Below are positions 35,885 to 49,512 of a DNA stretch of 64,000 nt, in pieces (position 1 is the first letter of the stretch; every line of letters starts with the position of its first letter). The position numbers and the translations under genes are program-made. Source of the DNA: Varroa destructor (Eukaryota; Arthropoda; Arachnida; Mesostigmata; Varroidae); the NCBI RefSeq assembly GCF_002443255.2, contig NW_019211455.1, positions 19,133,126-19,197,125 on the forward strand, read 5' to 3'. A model generated the notes under the pieces. The model ran no database searches, was not told where the DNA came from, and saw only the letters and a list, made by a program, of their open reading frames with translations.

Positions 35885-37730
35885 CTCATATTGGACATAG
35901 CTCACTACATTACACAGAAATCGGATGACCTAGTCAAAGTTGAGGAGTACCTTCTTAGGGGAACGCGGTTTGACAATAACGTAAATGAGTAGATTTTTCT
36001 TATGACCAGTTGCACATGTGTATTATATGTTGTTGACGGTTTTTGAATAAGTGATCCTTCACTTTTCCAGTTGGGGGCGTAGCAGCCCGTGCTATCACCC
36101 CAACACCTAGACTTATATATCATAATACAGTATTTTAACTCTGGGTTTGTTTTCTTTAGTAATGCGATCTTTCCGAAATGTTCTTAAAGGATTGATGATT
36201 TAGATTATCTGTTAAATATATTTATAGTTCATACACACGGACGCTTCGGAGCGAGATAACCCAGATGCTGCAGGTCTAATACGCGGCGCAAACTATTTAA
36301 TACTGCTGCCATATATATCAACAGGATATTGATAGCCAATGACACACTGGCGATCGTTGAGTTTTCCTTAACTGCAAAGAGTCTGGAATAATACTGCCTT
36401 GCTCCAATCGGAGCCAATGTTCCACCCCCTGGCGATCGAGAAAACGGTGACGAGATATTGAATTATGCCTTGTAACAATCACGCCATATATTATCATCTG
36501 GATAACTTTTGGTGTGATCTTAGAACTAATCGCGCAATCAATAGGGAAAATACTCTTTTTTTTTTTTTTTTTTTTGAAAAAATAGATTTACCATGTGACT
36601 GCATCGACATTGATTCTACTTTAAATACCTTCTCTGCTGGATCTCTCTATATTTTAGTTTCGATATCGCCGTTGGGCATTTCATCAGATGGTTGGCTGGC
36701 TCCCTGCACGAAACGAAGCCTGTCTGTTTATGGCCGGGTTCGGTCCTAGACCACAACGTATTTCTAAGATTAGCAAGCAAATACGCTACGCACCGAGCTA
36801 TTATCGGGACCTAGATATATCGAAGTAGGCCCGTACTGCTGTTAATGAAAATCTGGGTCTGAATCGACGAGCGAAGCTTGCCAGGGGAAACGGCTTTAAG
36901 GTCAACTGGTTTGGTGGACGATCATTTGAGCCACTAGAATTTAAAAAAATGTTTAACACAGTATTTGATTTAGTTAGGTTTGTTAGTAAGGCTTTTATAA
37001 CAATCGGTTAAAGCTTGAGATTGTTGATAATCTCTAATAACTAGGTACAGTGAAGACTACTTTTCCCGAGGCCATGAGGGTATCTGTCCAAACTAAGCGT
37101 ATAGTCACGAGCTTTGTCGTGCTTCTTAGTTTCCCAATAGAGTGACATCCTAAATTGTAAAGACTTCATGTCCTTTTGTAAACTACGAAATCTTTAATTG
37201 GTAGTACTGTCGAACCGCTTGATAAAGGCCACCCAATTTGCGTAGTTTGATTTAACTTGTCCCGTCCGATACGCTTACCCACTAAAAGGTTGATGAAGCC
37301 CCTTACAACGAACGTAGTTCATACTTCTCAATTCAAATTTCAAGGTACAGACGAATGACCATCACAAGATTCTCAGGTAATAAACACATATTGCTTATTT
37401 TGAATGGCAAATGAACCAATTAAATGCTAATTATTTTGTTTTTCTAATTACTACGGCCAAGTCTGTTTTCTTTTAAGAGATCTTGTACAAACAAAATGTA
37501 TTGAATAGTACATGAAGTACACGTAGCGATCTTCATTGAAGTGCATTAAACGAAGTGATTTCGTGGCCGTCCGATAGTTTCGTAGCAAATATCTACTATA
37601 ACACCTATTCGTACCTAGAAGAGAGAAAAGTCTTAATCTTTAGCAGCTGCGTTGGCGTGCAACTGCAGATGCTTTTTGGACGCAAGTCTAATAACATGGG
37701 TCAGGGTTTATTTCTTCCTGCGTATTAGAC
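35885..37730. other. Gene-free stretch
   Basis: Short frames of 62-94 codons and the T20 tract at 36556-36575. The missing 5' part of the LINE at 37.7 kb (endonuclease domain) would be expected here on the plus strand. I looked for its catalytic and SDH-type motifs and did not find them. Confidence 0.45.
36556..36575. repeat. T20 homopolymer
   Basis: Twenty consecutive T residues followed by GAAAAAATAG. Possibly a reverse-oriented poly-A tail; no element is identified to its right on the minus strand. Confidence 0.85.
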
Positions 37731-37734
37731 GACC

Positions 37735-39192
37735 GACCACGATTTGACCTACCTATACGACGTTATTACATGACTGTGGTCAGGGTTATATCCCTATTTG
37801 GTAAGGACGAAGTACTGTTTAAAGGTTGTCGGTAACGCCAACTGCAGATGCGCCCCAGTATATCGGGCAGATTGTTTTGGAAGCATGCTAGATCTACTAA
37901 TATCGTCGTCGCCATGGCGGGAAATAGCCAAGAAGCACGTTTGTCACAAGCTGGCTCTGTGGCATGCTGACTGGAGGGCTGGATAGATACTTCGAAAAAG
38001 TGCACGCCATTTTGAACGGAGAGATATGGTTTCCGAAGAAAATGTTCTGCAGAAATAGCATGCACGACCCTAATGACCGACGTTAGGACAGCACGGATTA
38101 TGCCGTGGAATCCGTTATACGCGTTGTTTGTCGACTATAAAGCAGCCTCTGAGTAGGCGTCGAAAGACAATGTTACGCTCATGCTGACAGAAACAGGTGA
38201 CCGAAATGTGCTCATTCTTCTTGTTGCAATTTTACAAGAAAAAAAAAAAAAACAGAGTAACCATTAACAACGTAGTGGCTTAACTCCTACCGATCACAAA
38301 GACAATGGACCTGGCTCAGAGGAACAACCTATGCTCATTCTTATCCTCCATCTTATTGCAGGCTTTTCCTAACCGAATAAAACGACCGAAAATATCAGTC
38401 AAAGTCATTTTGTATGCAAACGACTTAAATGATATGCGGGTCGAATATGTTCCAAGTGCAGCAGGCTCTAGCCCAGCTTTACGTGGCAGTCATAGATTTG
38501 GGACTGAGCATAAGCCTAATTAAAACGGAAGCGATAAAGTTTAGAAGGGAAGGTGGGATAGCGGCCACCGACATCTTGTACGTAGCCAGGTTGCTTCTTG
38601 CCTATGTTAGCCGGTTTCCGTAATTAGAGTCGCTCTTTACCCCGAACTGCAAAGATTCCATTCCATATGTCACTGAAGATGCAGGAAGGCAGTGTTAGCC
38701 GCATGGAAGATTAAATCGCTTCATCACTTCGTCGTCACAGTCACTCTCGACGTATTCGACCTCAACGTAGCTCTGATAGCAATGTATAAGATGCACATTA
38801 TTTGAAAAGATCTTATAGCAGAGAACATCAAAAAATTCATTCGCGTGTAAACCGCCTTCCTCAAAGGCACATAGTAACCCGAAATAGTTTTGCTTATCTC
38901 CTCTTTTCTCCTGCTTATCTCGAGGGTTTACGTTACCGTTTTGAGCTTTCAACCGTTAACACCAACCGTAGAATCTGGGACCAGAAATTCGCCAAGATCG
39001 ATGGGGCTTTGTTTCCTTCAAGTGGAAAGAAAAACGACGAGCAGCAAAGAACGAGTTCGCTAAGCAGACATACCGCCACTCATTTGTAGGAAACGGGGAG
39101 TCTACAAGTCTGACAATACATGTAGGTGCCCCAGATGCGGAACGGATTGGGATAGATTCTATCGCACTCATTGCCTTCAGTGTCATCTTTAG
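37735..39192 (+). mobile_element. Degenerate LINE (non-LTR retrotransposon), reverse transcriptase and C-terminal domain
   Basis: This is the remnant of a LINE ORF2, read across three frames. In order: an early RT block with WREIA and KLALWHADW (37915-37980); LEGWID (37971-37988) and GFRRKC just ahead of LFVDYKAAS (38124-38150), the motif A region (usually FVDYKAAFDS); a QxNNLCSFLSSIL block standing for the usual QG..LSPLLF (about 38317-38358); the catalytic box as YANDL instead of YADDL (38413-38427); then GLSISLIKTEAIKF (usually GL.IN..KT..M.F) ending at 38542; AYVSRFP..ESLFTP; and RLPQRHIVTRNSFAYLL..YLEGLRYRFELS (38850-38960). It ends with a Cys/His cluster starting CRCPRC at 39121 and a stop at 39190. 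Stops at 38154 and 38621 and frameshifts near 38245, 38428 and 39090 show it is dead. No endonuclease domain or 3' tail was found. Family assignment within the LINEs is open. Confidence 0.85.
38239..38252. repeat. A14 run inside the LINE
   Basis: Fourteen consecutive A residues lie where the RT frame changes from the motif A frame to the catalytic-box frame. Slippage here is a simple cause of that frameshift. Confidence 0.85.
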
Positions 39193-39199
39193 GACACGT

Positions 39200-40800
39200 G
39201 ACAAATTTTTTGGATTGTTTGTATGAGCTTAACTAGACTCCCATAACCTATCCGAATAAATGGTTTCATATACCCAACATAATATTGGGTATTGTGTTGT
39301 TAATTCGTATGTATGAAGCTTTGATATTTACTATTACAGGATATCTATTATAAAACGAGTCGTAAACGCTACTTTTGTAACTATAAAGTGTGTTATTATA
39401 GATCAGTCACGTAATCAATTACTCAAGCTTTTTAGCCCAGGTTAATCAATCCCACTAGCTCCCAAGACATCACGGGATGAACGGACTGGTAGCCTTCAAA
39501 AGGCGTAAATTCAGGTATCATTCCTCGGAGCTTCAAACGATCGAGCTAAAAGTCTTGCGCGATTTGTGACGCCCATTTGTGTGTTGCCCCAGTCCAATCT
39601 TGTCTATCTAACACTGGTATAGACCGCGTTCCAAACATGTAAAACAGAAGGGAACCACTAGCAACAAGCAGCTCCATTAGCTCAGGTATGTACACTCCCT
39701 AACTACTACCTTTCCTGGCCTTCTGAGAAGACCGGTGCTCAGCAGGAGTAAAGCTATGAATACATAGAATCGTTCTTTACTCAAGTTCGCTGCTAGGCGA
39801 GCCCTCTAGTCCGCAAGCTTCGTATATAATGGAGCGCACGACTCGCACAATCGACCTATGGGACTTTTGTAAGGCGTACATTTTCTCAAAATTCATGCAA
39901 TCCCGAAGTGTATGCGAGCAAAGTAATATGTAACCCGATTTCTAATCAAGTCGAGTTTTTGCCTATGTTTTGCCAAAAGAACGCTCAATGAACGCATCTA
40001 TATAACAGTAGCGTTGTGATCTGTATACGAATGACCCCTACGAAAAACATGATCGTGATTACAATCGTAGATATTCTATCATGACTAGCTTACTATTTGC
40101 TGACGTATCTGACGCATAAACTCGTCTGAGGAAGGACAACGAAATATTAACACTTTGTCCAATTAAAAGCTTTTCACATATATTTAGATCATAGATATAT
40201 TACCGGTAGGAAGATGACGAGATGTGCCAACGGAACTAGAACAAGACCATTAGTCATTGTATTATTTTTAGTCTACCCCAGTCCGGTTCATTGAATCCTT
40301 TCGTTTATTTAAAATCAGCCTTAAATAATTCGAAGCTGCTGGAAGAGGGGGAAGATTGTGCGCTCAGAACACGAAGGCCCTGAGCAGACCCTAATTTGAG
40401 AATTTTTACAAAGAATAAAATGCTGGATTTTCAACTATGAAGTAGCGATGTAGAATCTTGCAAAATCAGAGAGATAATTGCTTTTTTTAAGATCGATTTT
40501 ATAAGTGAAGTGGGTTAGTTGAGATTGTTAGGATTAGGTATATGACCGGTGCGTTATGGTATAAAATCTTTTAACTCTAGGATAAAAACAGAGAATGAAA
40601 TAGGTCCTAAATACGCCTCCCAGAGGACCCTGAACAGGCTAACTAGTTAATACGTTGTTATTATCTACACTAAACATTCTCTTTGTCAAAGAGTTATTTA
40701 GACATTTATATTAGGAAGTAAGTTAATGTTTAATGTCAAAGCAAAGAAATACAGACGATGCTTTAGCAGGTCTACTGAAGGCTTTGCTAAAATCGAAGAG
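39200..40800. other. Gene-free stretch
   Basis: No gene is seen. An 8-bp inverted repeat ATACCCAA/TTGGGTAT lies at 39270-39292, just downstream of the LINE end. Confidence 0.5.
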
Positions 40801-40802
40801 GA

Positions 40803-40805
<3 letters not shown>

Positions 40806-40866
<61 letters not shown>
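40806..40866. repeat. TA x30 microsatellite
   Basis: A 61-bp uninterrupted TA tract, the longest simple repeat in the window. It can extrude as a cruciform and is likely to be length-polymorphic and prone to assembly error. Confidence 0.95.
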
Positions 40867-40869
<3 letters not shown>

Positions 40870-43800
40870 ACCAATTTTTGAAATTCATATTAATATCCTA
40901 ATTGTGGATTAGAAAAATCAGCTGTATGGTCCCTTTGGTATATAGCCACATTAGTTTATATATAGCTACATAATAGTAACAAAGGGATATTTTTGATGGG
41001 GATTCATTGCGATATACCCAGAATAAAAAGGACGTCAAGCTAAATATAAATGAAAATGAAAACATTGGATCTTCTCGGAGCGTCTATCAGAGCAAGGCTG
41101 ATCAGGGCTGCTTATCTAACAAAAGAAAGTAGGATTCGAAGGAACCAGGCATGTTCGTATTTGAGAGGATCTCTGGAAATCAAATCAGATGAGGACAGGT
41201 ATGACGATCTAACGGAAAAATTCGGCTGCTTATTAATTTAGGATAAATGAAACAATCGCTTTTGCTATGTTGTTATATCTAGAATATAAAGAATAAGGAC
41301 TTTTACTATTTCTTCTAAAATGATAAAAGAGGATATTAAATGTCTAATTATGAAAATTTTTTGTCAATTCTTTAAATTTGATATCAATGGTGTGAAGTGG
41401 GATAGTTTTCAAAGGGCTATTTCTTCAGTCTCTTTACGTGCGTAACGTACACATCGAATTGGCGAGAGGACTTGGTATCTAGCATCGGACCCGGCAGTGG
41501 TTTAAGGGTACAACTAGTGGTCCCGAATTTATCTTTAAAAATTTCGCTTTTTAAAAATGACTTGAAAACGACATCAAAACCGTTTCACTTCACCCAATTT
41601 TCCGGTGTTTTTTTTTCGAGGAAGTCAAAGCTAAGGTCAGTTTTAGCGGCATCCAGTTGATGTGGCAAATGTTTTAACGATTTAAGTTTGAGGATAATAA
41701 TTTTTAGTAAATTCACTGATGTTGAAGGAAATCATAAATATGGCTGCGGTATAGACGTTATTTGTTGAAAAAAAAAATGAATGTAGTTACTTCAAGTTAC
41801 CGTGTTGAGTGCATCTTACTAGAATAGATTGTTTCATGTGACATTTGCAACGGATGGTGGAAGCAAAAGCGGGTTCTAGTTTTTGTGTTTTCTATAAAGA
41901 AAAAACGCCGAATTTATGGGTAATATCTAAGGCAACTTGTTGTGTATAAACGGATTGTATATTAAAACGTCGATAGCACTCTACCCGACTCGGTAGGTCT
42001 CGCCAGGAAAACACAAAACGATAGCGACGTTGTTAGACAGATGTCGTAATTAGAGATCAACACTGATCTGCGTCAACAATATACTGCTTTACTAAGAGTA
42101 TACCCTTTAGGTAGATATGTTTTAATTGGATTTTCAATGCTAGTATGTTCCAACTTGTTTTGCTGACCTTTCAAACGATAGCTCAAGCCCATGAAAAGTC
42201 CGAAGGTTCCAACAGAGGCAGGACTAAACAGTATTAAGGCCACGTCTCGCTAAGTGCCATGTAAACGACAAAATATAGTACTTCTAAACGTTCTACGCTC
42301 AAACAAACGTCAGTATTACATACACTGGCTCAGCTGACAATGCTTGTTCCTCATTGCTTTTATAAACCTATAAAGTTAGACATGGTAACTGGGTTGCGGA
42401 ACCAATACGAGAAGCTAAGCTCGAAGATAATACTATCTTGCCATGCTACGAATTTTTATTATTAACCGTGAGGTATTTCTATTTTCAGCAGGTGTTTTTA
42501 TAGTATTTAAAATGACGTGGCTTCAAGTGGACGTAAGTAACGAAACTGGCTGACCTACTAAGGCACAGCTTATATAGTAAGAGCATTGTTTTTTTTAGCT
42601 CTCTTAGATTTACACTATATCAATTCAGAACGTTATTAGCCAAGGGCAATGACATTCGTTCTGTGTAACCCGTACGCGTATGTTCCCAATGACGACGACG
42701 AAGAATCCATTGTTATCTCCGCCTGTATCTAGTTAATTTAAAGTGAATGAAAATTTTACTGATTCTGGAAACCTGACGAGAAAAATCATCGAGAAGGTTG
42801 AGGCCGTTCAATAAGAACAAAAGTTTTTGACTTATGAGCTATCCGTTATCCCTAACCGTTATAGAATTAGCGTTTCATTGCATTTTCGAAGTATGTATAA
42901 CGGCGACGTTGATCATACCAGCTCAGGCAGATTAGGGCCAGTTGCCATTGGAGTAACTTCCGTTTCATCACTGGCAAATTGGCTCATCAGCATTACCACC
43001 GCTTAATTTTCTTCGCATCAATTATTCCATCACTTTGGAATGAGCAACGCGAAAGCAGATCTGCATCGTTTAGCGACATTTGTTGGCAAAAAGCGGAAAG
43101 ATAATCCGTCTTTAAATAATCCTGGCCCTTTAAAACTTTTTATAAAAAATACACTACTAATTTACTTTCTTTTTTTACCTTTAAACATGACCTCTACTTC
43201 AAAAGGATTAGGCTTGATCAATGTTTAACACTAGGAGACTTCAGATCACTTCAGCAGCTCATAGTAACCTATCCCAATGGGTAGAAGCTTGTCCTAAACG
43301 GTAAAACATTTTGAATTCGCCTACAGAAAATTTTCTTTAAAATTACATTATTGCAATGACGAGAAATAGGGAGAGTCAATATTGATCTTTTTTTTTTGTT
43401 TTGTTTCAGTAAATATCTCTTTAAATTCGTCGTTAATCTATTTAACCTTGAAGCCACACACAATGAACGTTGATCGATCTGCACGTTACGTTACGTTACG
43501 GTGTGGTTATCTTTAATTAAGCTAAAATCAATTGGGTACAAACTCTCTCATCTGCCTTAACGAGAACGTTGCGGTCATGTGATTCGTCACTTATACAATG
43601 TTGCTAAAGACAATACTGTTCTTAAGAATTGCGGAACACTTGACTACCGCTATGGCGCTGCGATGTTCTGAGGAACGTTCCTATTGTTACTTGCTTTGGC
43701 CGATCCTATCCTATCTTATCTGCGTTCGAGAATCTTTTACAGCATCTGTTAGCAGGCGGTATTACGCAGATGAGCTCTTGCCGTTAGGCACACATCCATT

Positions 43801-44940
43801 ACCGTATCTTGGATCAGCTCTGAGCAAGTTTTCCGTAACAAGCACCTTCATTCTCGTTGCTTTAAACGAAGTACGCTTTCAAACCATAGGCAACAAATAG
43901 TTCAGGCTATCTTTAGAAAATCCAACTTTAATGCTTAGCCTAGGACTTGGTAATGCAGCCTATAGTAATTGGGCCTAATAAAAATACGGCTTTGTTGACG
44001 AGACAAATAATGGTACCATGATGATCGTCTGCTACGTGCGTATCTTCGGTCTGACCTCGGATCGCGGTCTGAACAGAAGCAGGAAAACTAGAATGTACCT
44101 AACCGTGCCAGGGCTTCTCGTTTGAGTAGCCTAATATGCCCGACATCTCAAAACACCGATAGTGCTCTTTTTGCTCCTCAATGTCACAATTGGTCGCTAG
44201 TGTCGGTTCTGATTAACCGATATGTTATCACTGCGTTGACACTCGAAAGTGATGATGTTTTTCAAATTACCACGGCACACGTGATCTTGTAGGGCAGGAG
44301 GCAAGCTACTAGATACTACAAAAAGTTAGTATATTTTTTGTACCTTCAACGTTTGAACGATACCAAGTAAAAGAGCGAAATCCAAGCTTGATATAGATGC
44401 TACTAGATGTTCGGACATCATTTGACTCTGCCATTTTGAAACCAGTCTTCTCTTGTTTACTGTTGTCATCATACCGCCTGTTCTTGGTCTGCTTAGGTCA
44501 AAGGGCAGGATCTTTTCTGCATGGGCATTTTCTGTGGCTCCCTATTTATTTAAACGGTATGCTTCGTACGGTCCATAAAGGTCTCACTGGTAGCACTGAG
44601 CCAAGCTAACATAGTGACATTTCACAATCCCATAAGAGCGACTGTTTTATTGAGGGTTGGCCTCTAATTTTCAAACGCTTTGCGCAGGTTGTATCATATG
44701 ATCACCTCTAGCGGACAACTATGAAATAGAAATTTCGCTTTTTCGGAGCATCAAACTCCGTACAGAGCTATTCACGTCATCTGGGAACCGAACGCACCCG
44801 CTCAGGTTCATCGGAAAGATGACAACAGATTGATAGGTCACAGTGGACAAGTCGGTTAGTGTGGCTATACAACTGGCATCGGGCATTAGCTTTATTTATA
44901 GGCTTTATAAAATTTATATATTTTTTTTTTATTTCTGTTT
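40870..44940. other. Gene-free stretch
   Basis: Frames of 62-71 codons plus one of 100 (43598-43900, plus) and one of 70 (44397-44609, plus). The last two contain YYADEL and LLDVRTSFDS, which mimic RT motifs, but no flanking RT sequence supports either. An ACGTT x3 tract lies at 43483-43500. Confidence 0.45.
43483..43500. repeat. ACGTT x3 tandem repeat
   Basis: Three ACGTT units plus ACG. It is too short and the wrong sequence to be an arthropod telomere array (TTAGG). Confidence 0.8.
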
Positions 44941-44943
44941 CAG

Positions 44944-45085
44944 GATTTATAGGCTGAACGAACCGGCTCATATGCACGAAATTTTCAAGATATGCCAAAC
45001 AAACTTCGACCAACATATACTGCTAAACGACAGAAAAGAAAAACACGCTTTTACTGCGCAGATGGCGATTCACCCTACTATTTGA
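44944..45085 (+). CDS. Possible terminal exon, unidentified
   Basis: This has the strongest acceptor in the window: a long T tract then ATTTCTGTTTCAG ending at 44943. It is followed by 46 codons to TGA at 45083-45085. The peptide begins IYRLNEPAHMHEIFKICQTN and reads like ordinary protein. The frame is also open through the T tract, so the acceptor does not rescue an otherwise closed frame. I recognise no family. No matching donor or upstream exon was found within 2 kb. Confidence 0.22.
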
Positions 45086-45138
45086 CTTGTTCATAAATAT
45101 ATTTTTTACGACATCACACAAACTATATATCTAGCTAG

Positions 45139-45180
45139 CGAGCGAGAGAGGGGGAGAGAGAGAGAGAGAGAGAGAGAGGG
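45139..45180. repeat. GA-rich microsatellite
   Basis: GCGAGCGAGAGAGGGG is followed by about twelve AG units (45155-45178). Purine-pyrimidine asymmetric tracts of this kind can form H-DNA. Confidence 0.9.
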
Positions 45181-45189
45181 TTGCTTTCG

Positions 45190-48100
45190 TCTGAGTAGTA
45201 GCGTAATTTATGCGAAGCAAATTGGACGTGAATAAATGTTGTTGATAAGGCAAGCCGGCAGGACAACGTAGAAGACAAAACCCGCGGAAATGGTCGCGAA
45301 GGATTGCTTAGATATTCATGACAGTAGTCAAGATATGCAAAGATCTGCTTGAAACTGAGGCGTTGAATCAACGTCGAGAAACTGGTTAGGACTTGAGCAG
45401 CATAAGGATATAAATGGCTACTATTTTTAATGGATAGTTACGGGGAGATGTTTAGGACTTGTGTTCGAACGAATGAAACACCGTTCGTGTTTGACTGCGA
45501 ATGTTTTGGATTGGGAACGAAAAGAAACTTAGCGTGGCCGTTTGAAATGATTGTTCATGATACAGCTGGAACAACAGTTTCTATTCTGTGAATCTATCAA
45601 CAACAACAGTACGACACTCGTTTCGCACAGATCTCCTCGTACAATAATAAAATACTATCCTTCAGTTGAGATTCTAGTCGTCTACGTAATAATGGAAATT
45701 CTCACCAAGACTGTAAAATCTGTATATAATGTTTAATACATGTGTCAATTATTTAAAAGTATCTCGTTTGGTTTCACCGAAGAATAGCCTTGGCATCGCC
45801 GGAGCTTTCGGTGCGTTGTTGCGAACCTGGATCATTAAAAACGACCCTAAGGCTTGAGGAATCGATTAGAATAGGCACGCCCATATATCTAGCCCGTATA
45901 TCTATTTCACTATATCTACTGCTAGTCACGATGACTTATATGCACCCTCGACGTTTACCGATTTGTTTCCGCCAACATTACGTCGTAATGTAAACAAAGC
46001 GTGCATCGGGTAAGTCTACGGGTATTGTGTTATCTTCTCGTTTCTCATATCGACGTGTTGATCCCCGGCACAATGAGTAACAGCTATACTTTAATATAAA
46101 CTATCGTAAAAAATCATTTGATGGTTACCAGCATACACACTAGCCTTGTAGTGCCTACAAGGGATGTCCCAGCCGCGTCTAACCGAGCTCTCCAATTTCT
46201 CTGCGAGGCTTCCATTGGCCCTTCTGACTAAAGCCGGGATTTTGAGAAATGACGCATATCCTTCTACAAACATAATTCGAATAGCCTGATAGTGTGTTTC
46301 TCTTATCTTCGTATCACAGTTCATCTGTTCATAGTTCTAAGCTCAAATCGTAACCCTGAATTCGGTTTAGGACCATTTAAGACACAAATCTAGCATACTA
46401 ACGATAACCCATCTTGTGACTGTTAAGTTAGCTGCCCACTCAGGTTGATAATCTCTCGTAGACGTTGTTTAATGTCGTAGCGTTGTCGTAATGCCGATGT
46501 TGTTTTGTCGGCTTTTTTTTCCCAGACTGGCGAATAGCATTGTAATATTGTAGGAACGACTACTACGTTATCAAATTCATGTGAATTCTATATAAATGAA
46601 CGAATCAGTTTATGACGTCCGTACACGCACTTATGGCCGTATTCGAACGATTAAACCGGATCGGCGTCAGTAACTAACAAATCCCTCAGAGTTTGCGATT
46701 TAGTACAGCAACCGAATCCGGCACGCCGGGCGCTTGAATTTTTCGTTTTCGTTAGAAACGTATTACATCTCTCTGCTATCAACTACCACACAGCTGGTAA
46801 CTGGCTCGGAATAATTTGACGCGACCAACAGCGGGCTGGGTTTACGTTTAGCAACGAAACGGATGGGCCCGGCTGACACGTTTGTCAGTGTAATCTCTCT
46901 CGACTGGACTCGCATTGATTACAATGTCAGCAAACTGTAGCCAGCAATTCGAGAAGAGGCTTGCGGCTCGTTTAGGGTACGCCGACCGACTCTGTGTGTA
47001 GGTTTAGAAAATTATTTGATCTGCTAGTATCTCCTTTGGAATGACCCCAACTTGAATCATTGTTTAACTGTTTCGCTGTAGGAGACAGGTTGGATGATGT
47101 CTGGGTAGAGATACTGGCCGAATGTAGGTTTCCAACGAACTTCCAATTGACGAACGAAACAAATGTGTGGAAAAATATATTCGGTTGTATAATATCATAC
47201 GTTACTTTGGGTTAAGAGACCTCTTAATAAAACAGTATATTTGTTTCTAATTTTATTGTCTCTAATATTATTATTATATTTTATCTAATATTACTATAAA
47301 TAAGTTAACTTCTGCCAACCTTTACCCATCCAACGATCCAAATCGTCTACGCAGTAGCATTCAATCTATTTAAAATCACTGTCACACAGTTCCGTCAAAT
47401 GGTAACAATGTTAAAAAATAAACTAAACTATAACGACAATTTGTCCCCTGGACAACGTCGATAAGCCTAATAAAGCATACTCACCCATCCGAATTTTTCC
47501 TTAATTTATGCCCTATTTCTATTATCTCCTCACCCATTTATGTGTCGTTAATCATACACGTCTAGTCGACGCTTCCCGTTTGTCAACACAAATTACTTTT
47601 TTATCGCAGTCTTACGATTGAATGTGTTAATGTATCTGCCCGTTTAACTTGACGTGAGTGGTAAACTGAGGTCTGCTACCCAATATAATGGTTCCCTCGC
47701 ACAAAGCCAGCTTGCGCCTTCTTCTCAACTACAGCCTCGATATTCAGCCGGTCCCATCATATAGATGTGAGTAGATGCACGCAAGTAGGTTGTATATTCC
47801 AGGAAGATTTCACAGGGTGCCCGCCGAATATGACACGAGATAAGGAAGGGTAAAGAAGGACCGACCGAAGTAACAGGTCGACGCTTTATCTAATGGCTCT
47901 TTACGTACATGAGGGTCAATTCGGCTTACATCGTATGCTAATCTTAGCGATAACGCCGATAAATTCAACTTCCTTAGGTGTGAAGTCTGAACACTAAAAT
48001 CTACCATCGTCTACATATGATCAAATGCAAAAGAGGACAGAGTGAACAACTTCATATCGTGTGTTTCAAAGTCGCAGTGACTATTGCTGGAAAGTGAAGC

Positions 48101-49510
48101 ACTTGTTGGAGAACTAATCATGTTCGATGAGGTTCTTTGTTTAATCCTGTCACTGGTCAACCAATCGGCAAATTGTACTCTAAACCTTCGAGAGCATGTT
48201 TTCACGCTTTACGTTCTTCAGACTAAGGTCATCTAAGTATCTGAAAACTACTGGCCAACTCACTAGCCCGACCTTAATTACAATCTAATAAGGTTCTGTA
48301 TATCGTTGAAATTTGTTTAACCTTGATAGAATATCGTTTCAATGTCGTGACAGGAAACAAACACTTTAATGAATAATTAAATCGAATTATTACGCTATGA
48401 CAGTTCCCGTTGTCTTTGTGCTATAGCTTCGTCAGCTCGATGTTATCGCAGCGCCAATGAAGCTTATTTACGACCGGACCAATGGAATGTCAGCCGTTAT
48501 ACGTTTGCCATCGTCCTGATTCACTCTGCTGACCTAGTGCCGAAGTCCTTGGCCCCTGACGAAAAAGTCATTCATAAAAGCCGATGTTACAGTTGGGCCT
48601 AACCATCTATTAAGTTCCGTTACCTAGAGAATTTAAATCAACAAAATAATTAAAAGTGACATGATCATGCTTAAAATGCAGCGTACTGCTTCATTCAATT
48701 TTTTTTAATCTATAATTCTATTGAGCTATTATGGTGATGTACGATGAGACCCCACTCAACTCTCGCTTTATCTTAGAAATTATCCTGTTTTATTACGATT
48801 TATTCCCACTTCAGCTGATATACGAGGTAAACTATTGATCTGTGTTCTCAGCGGGCACTCGCTCTCAAATCCGTGTTTTTTCTGAGCTTCGTTTCTTTCG
48901 CATGTACGAAGCTTGGCCACTTGTTCCCTACCACATTTGAGAAGCACAATGATTTAGAAACAAATAGTAACAGAATTACCTATTGTGCACGGTGCGGTCC
49001 GTTTGACGCTACTACGTTCTGCCAGCCCCGATATTAACATAACAGAAACTGGTATAGACTTGGGTTACGCGTATGCAAGGTTCAAAATTTATCTGTTAAT
49101 TTGGTATCGCATGCCTATGAGGTATAATTATAAAATAACTTTAGTTTTTTTTGGTGGTGGTTTGTCAGGATTAAAGGACACTGACATAGGATGAAGAGCT
49201 CCTTGTTTCTAATCCAGTTAGTACGTTCGCACAACAAATAGATCAATGAACGGCCCGTAAGTGATTCCACAGGAGACAAGGTGCGGGTCTATAAAGTATT
49301 AATGGGTTTACGTTCTGGGTCTCATGTCGCAATTGCAGTCTTTATATCCTACGAGAGATGTGTATTAATTTCAGAGATGCTCTTATAACAAGGTATACCT
49401 GTGTAGTACTGCCATACGTTTTATTATCGTAAGATCGTGACTCACAGTCGATTTCATTTGGCTGGCACGCTAATTAGATAGCATCCTGCATGTTAATCAC
49501 TGCTGAATGC
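45190..49510. other. Gene-free stretch
   Basis: Only frames of 61-78 codons, none recognised. Confidence 0.5.
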
Positions 49511-49512
49511 AT

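Noticed and set aside
42375..42440. AAGCTAAGCTCG stretch recalled 5S rRNA
   Set aside because: Only about a dozen bases fit; the conserved 5S core is absent.
43483..43500. Internal telomere-like repeat
   Set aside because: The unit is ACGTT x3, not TTAGG, and too short.
43598..43900. YYADEL resembles the RT catalytic box
   Set aside because: The second Asp is missing (ADE) and the flanking sequence has no KT..F or LSP.LF block.
44397..44609. LLDVRTSFDS resembles RT motif A
   Set aside because: No catalytic box or other RT block follows in any frame; likely chance.
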